Shown: positions 12,717 through 30,231, numbered from the stretch's first letter. The stretch: DNA of 64,000 bases from Hypomesus transpacificus (GCF_021917145.1 NC_061061.1:14919705-14983704), one strand, 5' to 3'. The notes: generated by a model not told the origin, from the sequence alone. A program made the numbers and translations.

Positions 12717-15700
12717 CTTTCCACCTGCCTGAGAAAGGAAACACAAAGAACATGAAAGGTTAAAGTGGAATACTACGTTTTTTGTGCAGGTGTTTTGTTT
12801 CTAACTAGACCTCGATACTTTCCACCTAGTAGGTGGCTAATACTAACCAGAACCAACACCACGCTGTACAGGACATCGGATGAAAACAATCAACATCCTT
12901 CTGCTGCACAATTTAATTTTTAAAGAAAATTCTACTAATCTTTTGTTAAAGTTAAATCTCATATGTCTGTTATGTCTATAAATGTATACAAATATATTTT
13001 GTAATAAGGTACTAATGAATGGCTCACCAATTAAATCTAGAGGTGCAGGTTTTCATAACCAGTTGTAGTCAAGTTGGAATCTGGCTGGAGTAAGGAGTTT
13101 TGTTTCTGCTAAAAGCATGCCCTTAGAAATCACCTGGAGAAATTAAAATTAGAATTTTTAGTTTTAACAGCCAAATCTAACTATGAATGAACATATAGCA
13201 ATTAATGCACAAATGTGAAAAGTATTTGAGACAAACAAATGTAAAAATGAATAAATAAATAAAATGGATTAAGAAAAAGTAGGTAAGTAAAGCGCAAAGC
13301 AGATGTCATGATTTGGTGATTAGTTTTGGCCCACATTTGTAATGCACAAAACATAGCCCACTTTATATTTGGCAGGTTTTTAGTTTACGTTTCAAGCACC
13401 CACCACTGAAAATGCTATCATGCATCCAGGCCCATGTTTGCTAATGGTGTCTAACAGCCCTGACAGGGACCAGTTGATATGGGAGTTTTGCCCCTTGGCC
13501 AAGCATCTGCATCATACAGGCCAACTGAGGTCAGGGCTAGAGACATGAAAAGGCAGGGGGCATTTGTTTACCCACATAAACAGCACCTTGATTTAAAATA
13601 TAAAAAACTCCACATTCCATACAATTCAACATTTGCAATACACGTTTTTTTTCCACAAACATTGTGAAAGCACTGTGGTCTGGGAACCAGACCAGACTGC
13701 GAGCTTGTGATTTGTTTGCTCGAGCCGATCTGTCTGGCCACCCTTCCATTCAAACAGATTCTCCTACAGCATGAGAAGTACTGGACCACAACCATGTATT
13801 TGATATGGGGTGTGTTTACTATGACTGTACAAGAGGTACATATTTGAGGCCTTTTAAAAAAAAAAAAAAGATTGATTGAATCTATCAATTGCATCCAGAG
13901 GCATTTTGTTCGGAGTTGATAAATGAACCTTGGATGTTGAAAAGGAACTGAGAGGCTCCAGACTAACATACATTTGCTAATTGGTCTGGCGATACCAGGC
14001 TACTTGCACTGCATGTCAATATCCAAAACAAAAATTAGGTCTAGTTTCGTTATTTTCATTTTCGAAAATAGAAATTAAAAAACGACCGTACACTGTCTCA
14101 AGCAGTGTCTGTCCCTGTGGTTGTGAGACCGATGGTTGTTTATAAAGACGACAATGAGCTGACTCATTGTATTGCATTTCTAACATATAAATTCAAGACA
14201 TGAAATCAAGTAAAATCTAAGGAAACAAGGCTGGTCCCTTGGTTAGTCACCAGAAAAAACATTGAAAAAACATTACCACTATAGTAGATCCCAGATCAAA
14301 AATCTACATTTGATGCACGTTAGTAATCAATCCAGTAAATCGATTCAAGTACAAAATGTGTATGTCTAGTGAGAAATATAAAATTTTTGTCAAACCTGTA
14401 GAGGTGGAGATCTCTCAGGGGCCACAATTTAACAGATAGCTCCTCTCTGTCTGCTCTCACTGATTGCATCTGCCAGAGTGTGCCAACAGTCCCAGAGCAC
14501 CACTATCTTGTGTCACCCCTGCTATTCACGCAATTGGTTCTTATAGAGACTGGAAGCACTGACTCATAATCCACCACTTGGGTTCAAATGTTTGGAACAC
14601 CTCCCCTCCCCCCAGCCTTTCTAACACCGTATTTACTTTGTATGTAATACTGGGAAGGGCTCACGCAAATTAAACGTGTTGATCCCCCGATGTCGACTTG
14701 CGAAAGACAGAGACTAGCAGGTGTGCAAGGTCCCAGGCTGGTGAGTGTCTGAATGTGCCAGGGTTGTCAGTCTCTGAGCCCTCTGACCACAGCGGTATGG
14801 GATTCCTCCTCCTCCTAGGCTCCACAAACAACACCAAACTAGATTGCAGTCAATGACCTAAAGGGTCACAGCGGGAGCTGACCCTGCCTTCCAAATTAGA
14901 AAGTGAGGGAATAAATTAATTTCTAATTTTAGATCAATGTTTGAAACCAGTGGTGGTATTGCATTACAGTATATTTACATAAACATAAAATATTGTGGAA
15001 AACTTGTCTTGTTGCTATACTTGATAGAGTCTCTCCAGTTCAGCAACTTTTTTGTTGTTTTAGTTTGTCAGGTTCATGGCACAGTGCTTTTTTGACCGGT
15101 AACAATGTTCAGTAAAACTTTTGCATAACGCCAAATCGGTCCAAACCTAAGCAGTGACCAGCTCTTATACAACATATCGCCACAACGCCAAAGGCAAACA
15201 ATTTCTTAGCAGATGTAATAGCACATTAACTACAATCCATCAGGGGATCTAGTCATAATGTTTGGGCTTTGGACATCTTCCCAATGTTATTACATTTTAA
15301 AAGACTTCCATGCTCTGCTTTCCACTTTTCCATTATCACGTAAAACTCATCAAGTCTGACTAGCTCTCATCATGTTAAATCAAACAGTGAACAGATGCCA
15401 AAGATCAGAGAGTGTTAAACCATAGCATTGCCTGGCCTGCACAGCCAAGGACAGGACCCACTATGGACTCGCAAAGGTCATATTTGACCATCTACTGAAG
15501 AAAAACCTAAACACCGTCTTCAATTTGAATTCTGAAATTATAGGTGTTCTGTGTTCCAATCTCTTAAGATGCCTAGACTGACTGATTTCAAGACAAACTG
15601 TATTTTGTCCTATTCTAAGGAGGGGAACATTTTGGGTTCACTTGGAGCACCGTGATGGGTATCCAAAGCAGACATTCATGGCAAGCATCAATCCCACATT

Positions 15701-16280
15701 AACACACACACCTCTTCCTTTGGATCCCCCAAAGGGGTTACACAAAAAACTTCAGTGAATGCCAGCTCCATTTTCTAACCCTTGCCTACATGCTATTCTT
15801 AGCCCTTTCAGATTGATAAAGACAAGGGCTTGGCTCAAATCCACAATTAGCATGGCTGAAATGGAACAACTATCAGGATCACACGCTCAGACTGATGATT
15901 GTCTATGTACAGTACTCTGTGCATGTTGTATATGGTTTCTTGTGTTGTGTGTGTCTTCAAAATACTTTATTTATTGCCCATGGCAACAGCTACAATGTAG
16001 CAGCCTCTGAGATCGCCAGTGTGTTACAAGTGTGTATTAAAAAGTTTGTAACCAGAACAGCTGCTAGGCTGAGGGAAATAGCAGTACAATTTGTAGTTGT
16101 TATACCATGGTCTGGGTGAATACTCGATTCTGATTGGCTGCAGGGGTGTCCATTATTAGGTGATAATGTACACCTCGTCGGTTATTATCCCTTAATTATA
16201 GTATGCCTTTCTTTCCTTTGGGTCAGCCAGGAGAAGGGAGAAAGTGTTAAAAAAATATATAATATTCACATAAAGATTTC

Positions 16281-16540
16281 ATTTACATTACATTTACATT
16301 TAATCATTTAGCAGACGCTTTTATCCAAAGCGACTTCCAAGAGAGAACTTTACAAAGTGCATAGGTCACTGATAATAACAACAAGATAGCCCCACAGCAT
16401 TGCGGGTAGTCAAAAACAAGAAGTACATATTGTGAACAACCAAAAAATAGTGCTAAAGGGAAGAAACCATAAGAGCATGTAGTTAAACAAGTTAAATATT
16501 ACACAACATTAATCTATAAGTGCAGGTGTACCTGTAGGAA
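16281..16540 (-). repeat. Second SINE-like element with the same tail
   Basis: Positions 16281-16335 carry the shared fish tail (TTTACATTTAATCATTTAGCA and ATCCAAAGCGACTT, read on plus). The body that follows (AGAGAGAACTTTACAAAGTG..AGGTCACTGATAAT..) differs from that of the copy at 4552-4758. It is therefore a different family, or a chimera, carrying the same 3' end. The outer boundary near 16540 is approximate. Confidence 0.6.
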
Positions 16541-18036
16541 AGCAATAAAAATAGGATTAACTAAAATAGAATACAACAGTTTAAATCAGCTACCATTTCC
16601 TGTGAACTTCCTCCTACTGTCCTTCTTGCTTTTTCTTATTGCTTTTTTGGAAGATGAATGCAAACAATAAGTGCATCATTGTAAAGTTATTCAAGGCTAT
16701 ATTTTCTTTAGTGGCATAAGTACAGTGTTTGCGTATGTGTGCGCACATATAGGTCATGGTTTGTGAAAAAAACGCATCAATGTAGTTTGTATGACGTTGT
16801 GGGCTTTTTGAGAGTTTGGAGGTTAATACGTTCTGGTGTGTGTTCTTACACACCTATCATTAGACATATTCTAATAGGTTCAGAGCCTACATTTGTCATG
16901 ATACAAGCCTACTCCAATCTTTCTTTTTAATGAGAGACATTGAGTAGGAAGGTACCCTGTATTACAATTCTGTATTGCAAGCAGGAAACAGTTAATTCAC
17001 TGCTTGCACAAAGTGCACTGTCTGCAATATTAATTATAGCCCAAATAAATGAGAAAAGGGAATTAGTCTTAGTGCAGCTCTGATGTGACATGACAAATTA
17101 GTTCGCTTTAGCTAACAGCCTTGATGGGCTGGATCCATCAAGGTTCACTGGTGAAATGGGGGAAAGAAATATGTCTGACAGTGAAAGACGGGTGTTTAAA
17201 CAGATTCAAGCAAACTGAATCACATACGAACATTTCATAATTCTAAAATTATTTTGCCAGAAAATATGCTGTAAACAACTGAAGCCATGCTATACAACAT
17301 CTATATTCAACCCTTTAACCTGTGTGTTTGGGCCAAGGCTATATCTGATACTATACTATGAATATGTAGGCTGAGCCACTTTGGTGTCCTTAAAAGCTTG
17401 TACTACATTTTTCACAGAAGAGCCCTCAAATGCATAATCCCCATATTACTAGACAGGTGGAGCTTTTTGTCTTTGGCACACTTTCTGGCCTGCTTGCTAA
17501 TCTGATAGGAGCGCCTCACAATCCAACCTTGATTCCGATTGAGGGAACCAGCTATTATGACGCTGAAGCTGAAGTGTCAGAGCCGTCTCTGTAAGGAGTA
17601 AGTGAAAGCCTTTAGAGTGCTACTAGAGTTCCATGCAATGCTATGCTCTGCTGTCACTGTTAATGTAGTGACCTTGAGTCAATAATTCAGTTGGGCTTGT
17701 GTTTTAGTCTGTATTGTTTTGTTTACATAATAAATTGGCCTTTGATAATAATATATGCAAACATAACTAGTTAAGTTGATGTAATCTAATTAAGGTTGAT
17801 AAGAGAATGTGTTTGAATACAAGTCCCCGAGCTGTTTGAAAACTCCTGTAGTATGAGGCCAAAGGCATTTGTTGGCATAATCCCTAGGACTATGCCATTT
17901 AAGTCCTCATGTTTTGACTCTTATACCATTCTCATAATGCATATTAAGTCACGGTATTTAGCTATGAAGGGCTAAATCAGTGATGAACTTCAAATGAGCA
18001 CTACTTCCTGAATAGTGCCTGAGTGAAGAGCAGAAA

Positions 18037-18131
18037 ACATGCTGCAGGGAACAGATACTGTCCTGGTTAGACTTGTTTATGCTCTGCAACATGCTGCAGG
18101 GAACAGACACTGTCCTGGTTAGAATTGTTTC
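18037..18131 (+). repeat. Direct tandem duplication, about 44 bp x 2
   Basis: The segment starting AACATGCTGCAGGGAACAGA at 18037 recurs at 18088 with two differences in about 43 bases. The offset is 51 bases. It lies in noncoding sequence. Confidence 0.8.
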
Positions 18132-19608
18132 AGCTCAATCCGTCCAAATAGGTTATGTTCCACACTGCGTGAATGACATATAAAAAAGAGAGAGAGAAAA
18201 AAACAATTTCTATTAAAACTGCCAGCCCATGAGTTGGTGTGAAAAAAAAGTCCATTATCCTCAATCAAAAGTTTTCTTTTTTTTTCACAGCCAAATCATG
18301 GTCTTAATCCCTCGAACTATGAGCATAAAATGGGGGCTTGCAAGAGTCTCTAAATGGTTTTAGGTTCAATGCTTTGTAGATAAGCCTGTTATTAGGGGCC
18401 AGAGATGGGCTACTAAAAGCAGGAACTGGACAGACGGCCATGAGATATTTCATTCCTAATGGTCTGCGCCTGTGAGCAACGTTGCCTCCCAAAACAGTCG
18501 AATTATCAGTCAGTCCATTTTAAAGCTTGGCTGTACACAATGACCATGGAAAACAAAATCACTGGTAACAAGAAAATGCCATTTACCTGATTCCTTAAGG
18601 CCCAGGAGTAACATACAGTATATTCAAATGTCAGTATAAATCTTCTCCAACAAAGAGACTAAAATAGTGTCCTTAGACACCTAGATTAAATTGCCCATTT
18701 GGCTCATCTCCAAGTATATTCCACTTGGCCCTCTCACTGGGTCTTGAGTCTGCTCCAACCGCTAGTCTGCAATTCATGGTTGTCATTTGCTGCTTTCATC
18801 TGTCATCTAGGCAGAACGTACACACGATACCCTCATATTCAATAACCTCTTTTAACTGAAAGTATCATATTGTAGGTTACATCATATATCTGTCACCTAT
18901 TTTCCTGTATCATTTGAAGGATTTGATTATTCTAGCTAATTCCCATGGCTGATTGGAATGTTGACATTATATACAATCAGTATTGCTAGAACATTCTGAT
19001 AGAGGGACTATGTGACCTGTGACAGGCATTTGCCTATAGGTATAATTCAATTTCAAAATAAACAAGACTTGAAAATCCACCTATTTGACAATTAAAACGG
19101 ATGTACCTTTAAGCACAATTAACCTGTGTTTTACAATATAGTAACCAAGCTCCATCAAGGCTAGAGACAGTACAGGAGATTAACACTGAAACATGCATCA
19201 GACTACAGCATGAACATGAGTCACCATTTTCAGCACGTACTCTGAAGATTACATGAGGTTACAGCTGTGGCATGAATTAGTTTAAGCAAGTCTCTGTACA
19301 AATCCTGGATCACTAGCCTATAACATGCTTCTCCATGAGCATTGTCCCAAACATTATTAGCTTTTTTAGGCCTATAGAAATATTCATAAACGTTGTCATA
19401 ACTTTAATGGGTTATTTTACAGTCCACAGGTGCCCCGTATATATATTTTTTTTTACTGAACAGAAGCTAAGTTTAGGAAGGCGTAGCTATCAAGAATAAA
19501 TAGGTTATAACCTACATTAGCTTACAACAAAGATCTAAAAAAGCAACAACAACAAAACTACATTTCAAAAGAGAATTATGGGCTAGAATACAGAATACCG
19601 AAACTCAC

Positions 19609-19750
19609 CTGCCACAGACTTCAATACGTTACTCACAAGTTGTCATCGTTATTACTCAATCAAAATACTTTCTTCCGAATACCAATTTCGTCCAGGTGCT
19701 GATGACTTATAAGACTTTGAAACATCTGCTTTGAAACGCCGCGCAATTTA
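19609..19750 (-). other. Candidate noncoding first exon / promoter area of lingo4
   Basis: Read on the minus strand, TGTGGCAG followed by GTGAGT gives a near-consensus splice donor with its last exon base at 19609. The sequence just upstream (19790-19960 on plus) is richer in G+C and CpG than its surroundings. This suits a promoter. The exon start is not visible, and the link to lingo4 rests only on orientation and the need for an upstream exon. Confidence 0.25.
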
Positions 19751-22700
19751 ATTTGTCATTCTTCTTCATCACCTTCCTCATTTATTGCAGAATCCTCGGG
19801 GGAAGGGAGGGGGTTTAGATAATTAGCGTACGCTACTGAAAATTATTTAGGTCGACTTCTTTATTCACTTCTGACGTTTTCTGAGGCCCGCCTTCTTGCC
19901 CCGTCCTTGCTGTCTCTTTCGTTGCACTCGTACCAGTGATGCGTCCTTGCATCCTACTGAGCTTACAAGCAAGTCAACCTGTTTAACTATATGAATGGAC
20001 AGCTTACTGCAATGCTAAAAACAAACATGGTAAAACATGGTCAAATGGCAACATACGCGTCCATGGTAAACTCCCCGTGCTGTCAGTCCTCTGACAGGAT
20101 TTGTGATTTTATCCAGCAGACTGAGTAAGTGCTGGAACCAATCCAGGACAGGACATTACTACTGCACAGCGACATTTGAAGGGAATGATGGGCAAATGTG
20201 CATGGGTCAGCCAAATATCCGGATTTAGATCACCAGCTGAATCTAAAATGGAGAACTAAGGCTTGTTGTAGTAAGCCTGTGCAGGAAGCCAGTTCACTGA
20301 AAAGTGTTCTTATTGACAATGCAAACTGTAAACACAATCCTGAAACACAATTGAGAGGGGATCAAATGTGTTGTTGTGGATTTGCTTCTAATGTCCTATT
20401 TTCTTTTAATTTACATAAGAACATGCAAAAGTGAATAACAAACCTAGGCTACATCAGTTGACATGGTAATTGTGTGATGTTGACTCCCACCAGTAAACAG
20501 TAGATTGGGGCACAACCTCACATTCTGTTTTAATGAATCCTCATTTGCTTGCCCAGTCTTTGCTTGTTGTAGAAGGGTAGGCTTGTAGTTCTTCTCTTCC
20601 CTGAAGCAGAACATAGCATCTGCTAGCTGAAGAGAGGAAAAGTGAGTCTGAAACTGAGGCAGGTGCAGAAGGTTACGGAGTTCAGCAACACACAACACAT
20701 GGCTGTGTTAATTTGAGGGAGCTTGCCTGGGGCTCTGTCAGAGTTTATTTTGGAACATATTATATCAAGCATCTAGATCAAATGGGATGATGATCAAAAA
20801 TGCATTTGAGATATGTTAGTGTTGTTTGTAGTGGTGTCCACTGGTGACATAATAAAGCTGAGAGTACACACAGTGCTTTGGACAGTATAATGTACTGTCC
20901 TGTACAAAAGGATATGAGTAACCTTGTATCTGTGTCTGTACTTGGTGTTCTATCCATTTGAGTTTTGGGGTGACAGAGGCAACCCAAAGCAGTCTAATTA
21001 GATTTGGCCACTGGGGGGAAGATGTCTGAAATGAATAAAGGATGGAGCTAGTTCCCTTTTATTAGACAGATTCACCTTTGTCCCTGAGAAGTTTAGTTTC
21101 TCCAAACTCAATTATTGAAAAAACTGCCCTATATACCTACCACAAACTACATTTATTTGACTTATTCATTTTGAGCATGACCAAAGATAAACATATAATG
21201 AATCCTCTCACCTTAGTCTCCCTCTGAAAACAATGCGAAGAATATCTGGGGCGCTTATCAAATATACAATTTATTTCAAATGATCATTTTCCCATTTATT
21301 TTGCTTGTGTTGGAAGTAAAGAATTTGTGTTTTTTTGTGGGGCTTCCTTTTTGTAGTGGCTGCCACAGACATCTGGTCCGTCTTGGCTTGGGCAAGGGCC
21401 AGCACTTGTTTTTGTAACCATGTAGCTTACGTGGGGATTATTTGTTTTGGATGGCTTGAATCCATTGGTAAATGTTCTTTACGTAATGAAAAGAGGGCGA
21501 AAACAAAAACAACGCACACTCCTTTCTCCAAAGTGAGGTAAGGTAAAGAAACACAAGTCCTCCGGTCACATAGGGATATCACTAAAACACTTTGTGATGT
21601 GTCTGATGGTGACATTGGGAGAAAATTCTTTGGGTTTGACAACTGTAGGATTCCAGGAAGTTACTGCTCTTTCATGGATTGGACATGTATCATTTTTAAC
21701 ATTGTTAAATACACCTCATGTTTTTTGTTTCTCACTTTATTATTATTTATATATATTTTTTGTGTGCATTGTGTTTTTTCACACACATTGGTTTTCAACA
21801 AACCATGCTAAATATTGCAGATACTAACATAAAGCAATACAAACCAGGCATCTTATGTGGAAAAGTTTACTTGGCCATTAAACTCAGATTTAATTCTTTA
21901 GAGTTCCAAAGGTTAAACTAATACTGGCCCATGTATCAAAGCATACTACTCCAAATAGGCTCTTAACCCTGTGTTGAGTCCTCAGCTGTTTCCTCATGTG
22001 GCTTCCCTAATAAGGACCCTAATAAGTATTCAAGTATTCTTTAGATTATTGGCACAGCAATAAAGTGAATATCACTTAGACACAGTCTCCCTGCCCATTT
22101 AATTTTCTTATCGCAGCAGAGAGAGTTTGACCCTAGTCTAAAAATATGGTTGGAGACAGAACCATGTGGCAAACATCACTTCCTCTAACACTTCTCGTGT
22201 TAGGCCACTAATCCTTAAAGAGCAAAGTTGAAGATAGTTTAGCACCTGGCAGATTTACCATGGAAAAAACTGAATATGCAGGGGGAGGAATGGCAAAACT
22301 GTTTTTCACCATGTTTGCACAATAGGGAGTGCCTTTTCTTCTGAGCACTAGTCCTTAAAGAAAAAAATCGATAATGCCAAATAAAAAGAGTTTTCAAGAC
22401 AACAGGTTTAACTGATCTCGACCCAATACAAGCAGCTGTTGAAGTTGTTTGTCAATCAAGCAATCAATAAGTCATTTATGGGGGCAGTGGATGAACTACT
22501 GCATGAATGTACAAAACATTGTCAATTTGTTCATAATAATAAGTAATTGCTTTTATGATATGCATAAATGACTGGATGATGGACAGGTTGAACAAGTAGT
22601 TTTGAGAATTTCAATGATGATCTGAGAAATAGCTACAAAAGAAACTAAGAAAAACTGCAGCTGCATCATATAACCTCCTTTCTTAAGAAATCTGCATTTG

Positions 22701-23225
22701 TTATGCTTTATGACACAGACTTGGAGTGAAGTTTGACGGGAAAGGTGGGGAGCGATAGAGAGGTGGAGATATGCAGCAAAGGGCCAAAGCCAGATGTGAG
22801 GCAAGGCCGCTGCGATGAGGCCTCAGTCTACACGATACAGACACATATCCTGTGAGTTACTAGGGCACCCCTACTTCTTTCTTTTTTTAAAGCAGGACCA
22901 TCTTGATGCCACAAGGAGGCAGACATGTAAAGTCTAAGCAATGTCTCAAAATATGCTAGTGTTCACAGGGATACTCTGAATGAATTGCAGTCCTATTCTG
23001 CCTCACTTCCTTTTCCTTGAGCTTGTCTCTTGGTAGGAGATCACCTGGAGATGAAAATATTCCCAGGTTCTGACCGGAAAATCTCTCTTGAACCGCTTTG
23101 TTGTAATATATCCATTCCTACCCTACTTTAAGGTACTTTCTGGCTTGCATCTACCTGAGTAAATCTTGCCATCTGGCTCCCTGCTCCAACACAGACGGCC
23201 TATGGTATTGACGATAACCAAACTT

Positions 23226-23257
23226 AATTGGTGAATAAATCTGATTCTGATTCTGAT
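23226..23257 (+). repeat. Retroposon 3' tail with ATTCTG repeats
   Basis: AATTGGTGAATAAATCTG followed by two ATTCTG units is a tail common at the ends of fish non-LTR elements. The body upstream (about 23160-23225) is short and unidentified. A related tail in the opposite orientation is at 28618. Confidence 0.45.
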
Positions 23258-24385
23258 GGGCTGGGACCTGAGGTTCCTTCTTTGACCTCCTGGCTCTAGA
23301 TGTTCTGTATTCAGGGACCATAGTTGAGTTCACTTCTTCTTCGGGCCTTAGGTCTCCATCTCTCAGAAGCGATCTACAGCCTTTGTCTGGTTCAGTGAAG
23401 GTGAAACAAGGTGAAGGTCTATAGCTTTTTTTAATCGTATGCGTAATCCAATTTGTATTCTAGGTGAATACATTCCCCTTGACTGAAAAATAGGACCTTG
23501 AGAGATGTTTACGAATACAAATGCAAAAAATATGAATGTATTCACATTGTTTATTTTCCTTAACTTCTATACTATCCCAATACGAGGGGATGGGTTCCAC
23601 AATCTTCCATTCCGAATCTCCATTTTCTCTTCAACACAATTAATAGGGAGAGCAAACAGTACAAAGCATTCGTGAATCAAAAGACAAAAGCAAATAGCTT
23701 TTCCTTTAATAAAAAACAAGATTGGGCTTGGATTGAAATAGGGTACACATTATAATCTGTTGGAATGAAAACATGGATTTTAAACCCTCTGGTGTTAAAT
23801 GTATTAATCTCTGAACTGGTCAGTAAAAAATGCACACAGTTCAGAGCACGATAAAGCATTCCATATTTTTCAGTATATTTGGGAGGATCTGAATGAACAT
23901 AGCTGAGCAGATATCAATTTTCCATACACATTAAATTGAATTAAAATTGTGTAATTCACAAACCTAGTGGCCATGTACACCATAGATGCAGATATATATG
24001 TAAATAGAGATAGACAGATATTTCTCCTAACCTAAAAAAACAATACAATGATACAACATTATTGTTTTGGTTAGACTATTACACTATTACAGTCCCAATT
24101 TAGCTGTGGACTAAAGTGGTCGTTACTTGACTCAGTCACGAGGATAGTCATATGATGGTACAAAAGGATCCTAGGAAGGTCCCTAAGATCCTAAGTTCTG
24201 CTTCCAGTTTTATGGTATAGTAATGGTTACACCAGGAAACAGGAAACAGATGTGTGCTACAGTGAAAGACACTGTGTTTTTTTCTCCTGCTTAACTGGAC
24301 CTCACCTAGTTTCCAGGGAGATGATAAATGATAATGTATTATAATTTACTGTTATAAATCAATAACTGTTAGGGGTTAGGGTTAT

Positions 24386-24403
24386 CACACACACACACAC
24401 ACA
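24386..24403. repeat. (CA)9 microsatellite
   Basis: Uninterrupted CA dinucleotides, preceded by a short TTAGGG-like run that is too short to be an interstitial telomere. Confidence 0.85.
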
Positions 24404-25629
24404 TGCACCAGTTACAACAATGTCCAGTACATTTAACATATTACAGTTCAAATAAGAGCCCACAACTGTATTGAAACGCCTACATGCATGTGTGCAAGAA
24501 TAGTTTGTAGTAGTTTTTCTACTGAGTAGGCCTAGTCTGTGCACACACACATGCACACAAACCTACTGCAACCATCTTTAGCTAACGTATGGGGGATGGG
24601 CACTGGTGGATCGATGGAGAAATGACCACAGTCTCATTAAATAGAGTGGCCGGCTGTATTAAACAGCCTAGAGTAAGACTCTTAAAGGAGCTTAAACTGG
24701 TATGCTCCAGTGGTCAGATGCTCCAAGTGTCCTGCTGGCAGACAGATCATAAGTGGCTACTGATTGTACCCAGCCAAACATCTACATGAACGAGTTTCAA
24801 ACCCATGAAGAATACACATGGCAATAACGTTCCAGCAATCCTGTTCCTGCCAATCGCTTTCAGCAAGGTGAGCCTTCCTTCTTGGCTCGTTTTACATCAC
24901 TCAAACAAGCTGTAGGAAAGCAGATCATTTTAGACAAGAATTATATGCACTGTTTCTCATATTCGAATTTCCTTAAAATTATACATATTGCAGTTTAAAA
25001 GACTAAATAGGCTGTACATATGCAAACAAATTGGTTATATTACTGTGCTAATGTCAACATATCAATGTAAATAACTACAGGGTAAGACAAAATATCCCCC
25101 AAACCAGCCCAACTGCAACTTGTGACAGCATAGGCCCTCATTCATGGTGATACACATATGATTAATATGCACACAGCATACTGCTGCGGTATACAGTATG
25201 TCACAAGACATGCTCATTTAGAGAGATGGATTTAGCATGCAATTGTGTCATGTCTGAACAGACTTAAACATCATGACAAAGTGTTCACATACACACACGA
25301 CCCTGACACATTACCACTGGACCTCAGGGGGTTGACTAACACAGGGAAGTTGACCAGAGTCGTCATACAAACATAGGAGAACCTCAACCATACCGGAATT
25401 GCCTCCTTTCTCTCCCTCATGGATAGACACCATAAGCCGTTTAAAATACTACCAAGAAAACTGAATTATACAGTAATTTCTTACAATATTGGTGGACCAT
25501 CAGATATTACAAGACGCATTAAAATCAAACTAAACTGGCTATATGACAGTGATTCCTCGAGACAGTCTGTAATTATCATCTTTCCATACTGTATCCGTGA
25601 TTAGGGCTCTCAAGTATCATGTATTCGCC

Positions 25630-25730
25630 GTGAGACTCATGACTCATGACTCATGAGACTCACGCATTTCAGCCCGGTCTCACGCAGTCACGTAACACCT
25701 TGTATTTCTCACGCTGAGAATTAACTTAAA
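25630..25730. promoter_or_regulatory. Tandem AP-1 sites in a repeat-like block upstream of ctsk
   Basis: Two abutting perfect AP-1 heptamers, TGACTCA, lie at 25640-25646 and 25647-25653. They are within a block of repeated GAGACTCA / CTCACGC words about 400 bases upstream of the ctsk TATA box. Mammalian CTSK is known to be driven by AP-1 and NFATc1 in osteoclasts, so the location is suggestive. The CTCACGC-rich block also looks like part of an interspersed fish repeat, so the sites may be a by-product of that element. Confidence 0.4.
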
Positions 25731-26053
25731 CTTGTCCCGCTATACACACTGAATGGACGAGGTGCAGGCATACGGCTTTTTGTATCCTAAAGTTGACAGG
25801 TATGGTAATAAAAGTTTTAACTTAAAACACAAGAGCCCTGGTGATTATACTTAGCGTAGACATAGTCTATGAAAAGGCCTGTGAAAGAGTGAGGAAGTAC
25901 ATATGTAGTTCCTGAAAAAAATGTAGGCTTTGAAGGCTTCCCGTGAAATGTGACACCTGACATCATCTGATCCTTCTTGGGTCGAGCGAATCCAGATGTA
26001 GCCGAATCCCCCTGTAACTTTGAGCTACCGTCGTACTTCCTCAAATTCCAAGC

Positions 26054-26064
26054 TATATAAAAAA
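26054..26064 (+). promoter_or_regulatory. ctsk: TATA box of ctsk
   Basis: TATATAAAAAA sits about 75 bases before a clean donor (CAAAG followed by GTAATG at 26139). This is the right spacing for a TATA-driven short noncoding first exon of the cathepsin gene that follows. Confidence 0.6.
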
Positions 26065-26084
26065 CTCACATAGTGACCTACTTC

Positions 26085-26138
26085 AGAGCTTAAAGAAGTC
26101 CTCCGAAGACTTTGCCCAACTCCTCTCCAAATACAAAG
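26085..26138 (+). other. ctsk: Noncoding exon 1 of ctsk (5'UTR)
   Basis: Predicted from the TATA box at 26054 and the donor at 26139-26140. The next exon opens after CTGCAG at 26651-26656, and the ATG lies 15 bases into it. The start coordinate is an estimate of 25-30 bases after the TATA box. Confidence 0.5.
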
Positions 26139-26671
26139 GTAATGCTACATCTCCTTTTTCAGTGAACATATTTGAAGGTCCATGGCAATAACATCATCTC
26201 TTGAGAACAGCTTTCTCTTTCGCTCGGTTTTTTGTTTGGGTAGAATTTGACGATTTATTGTTGTAAAGCTGATATGCGATATAATCTTCTTAGTAACTAA
26301 GATTTTTCTAGAAAAAAGCGATTTTTGTCAACTTTAAATGATGGTTAATAGACAAGGTATTCTTTACGAGTCATATGTATTATGAGTCGGAGTAAACTCT
26401 AGGCCTATGTAGTTTGTATTTGCCTAGCCAAATATTGTTTCGATTTCAAAAATAGCCTACAAGGAACCTGAAAATGTTATGAAAACATTACCGACTTTTT
26501 TTCAGTTGGAAATTCGATCTCGATCTGTTGAATCGAACCTGTTTGATTCGAAACAGCACAGGCATTGACATTATAAAACAGCTCACTACAATTGAGTCCA
26601 GGTTTTCATTTTGCCTAATTCATGATTATGAAACCTTGTCTAAAACAAAACTGCAGGCCTATTTTCCAAGA

Positions 26672-30231
<3,560 letters not shown>

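Larger units (their letters stand above)
12729..19608 (-). other. lingo4: Probable 5' intron(s) of lingo4
   Basis: The acceptor at 12729-12730 shows that lingo4 has at least one upstream noncoding exon. This 6.9 kb stretch is AT-rich and contains no coding exon I can support. It holds a SINE copy at 16281-16540 and a short tandem duplication at 18037-18131. The far end is placed at a strong donor (19607-19608), but that pairing is an inference. Confidence 0.35.
19751..25600. other. Intergenic between lingo4 and ctsk
   Basis: No gene is supported. Short open frames here are in AT-rich sequence without splice or codon support. A LINE/SINE-type tail lies at 23226-23257 and a short CA repeat at 24386-24403. 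Regulatory sequence of either neighbour could lie here, but none stands out except the block next to ctsk described separately. Confidence 0.5.

Noticed and set aside
12717..12746. Upstream ATG extending lingo4 by ten residues
   Set aside because: A clear splice acceptor falls inside this extension, so those codons are intron sequence.
24368..24384. TTAGGGGTTAGGGTTA, telomere-like
   Set aside because: Only about two units; no more than chance beside the CA repeat.
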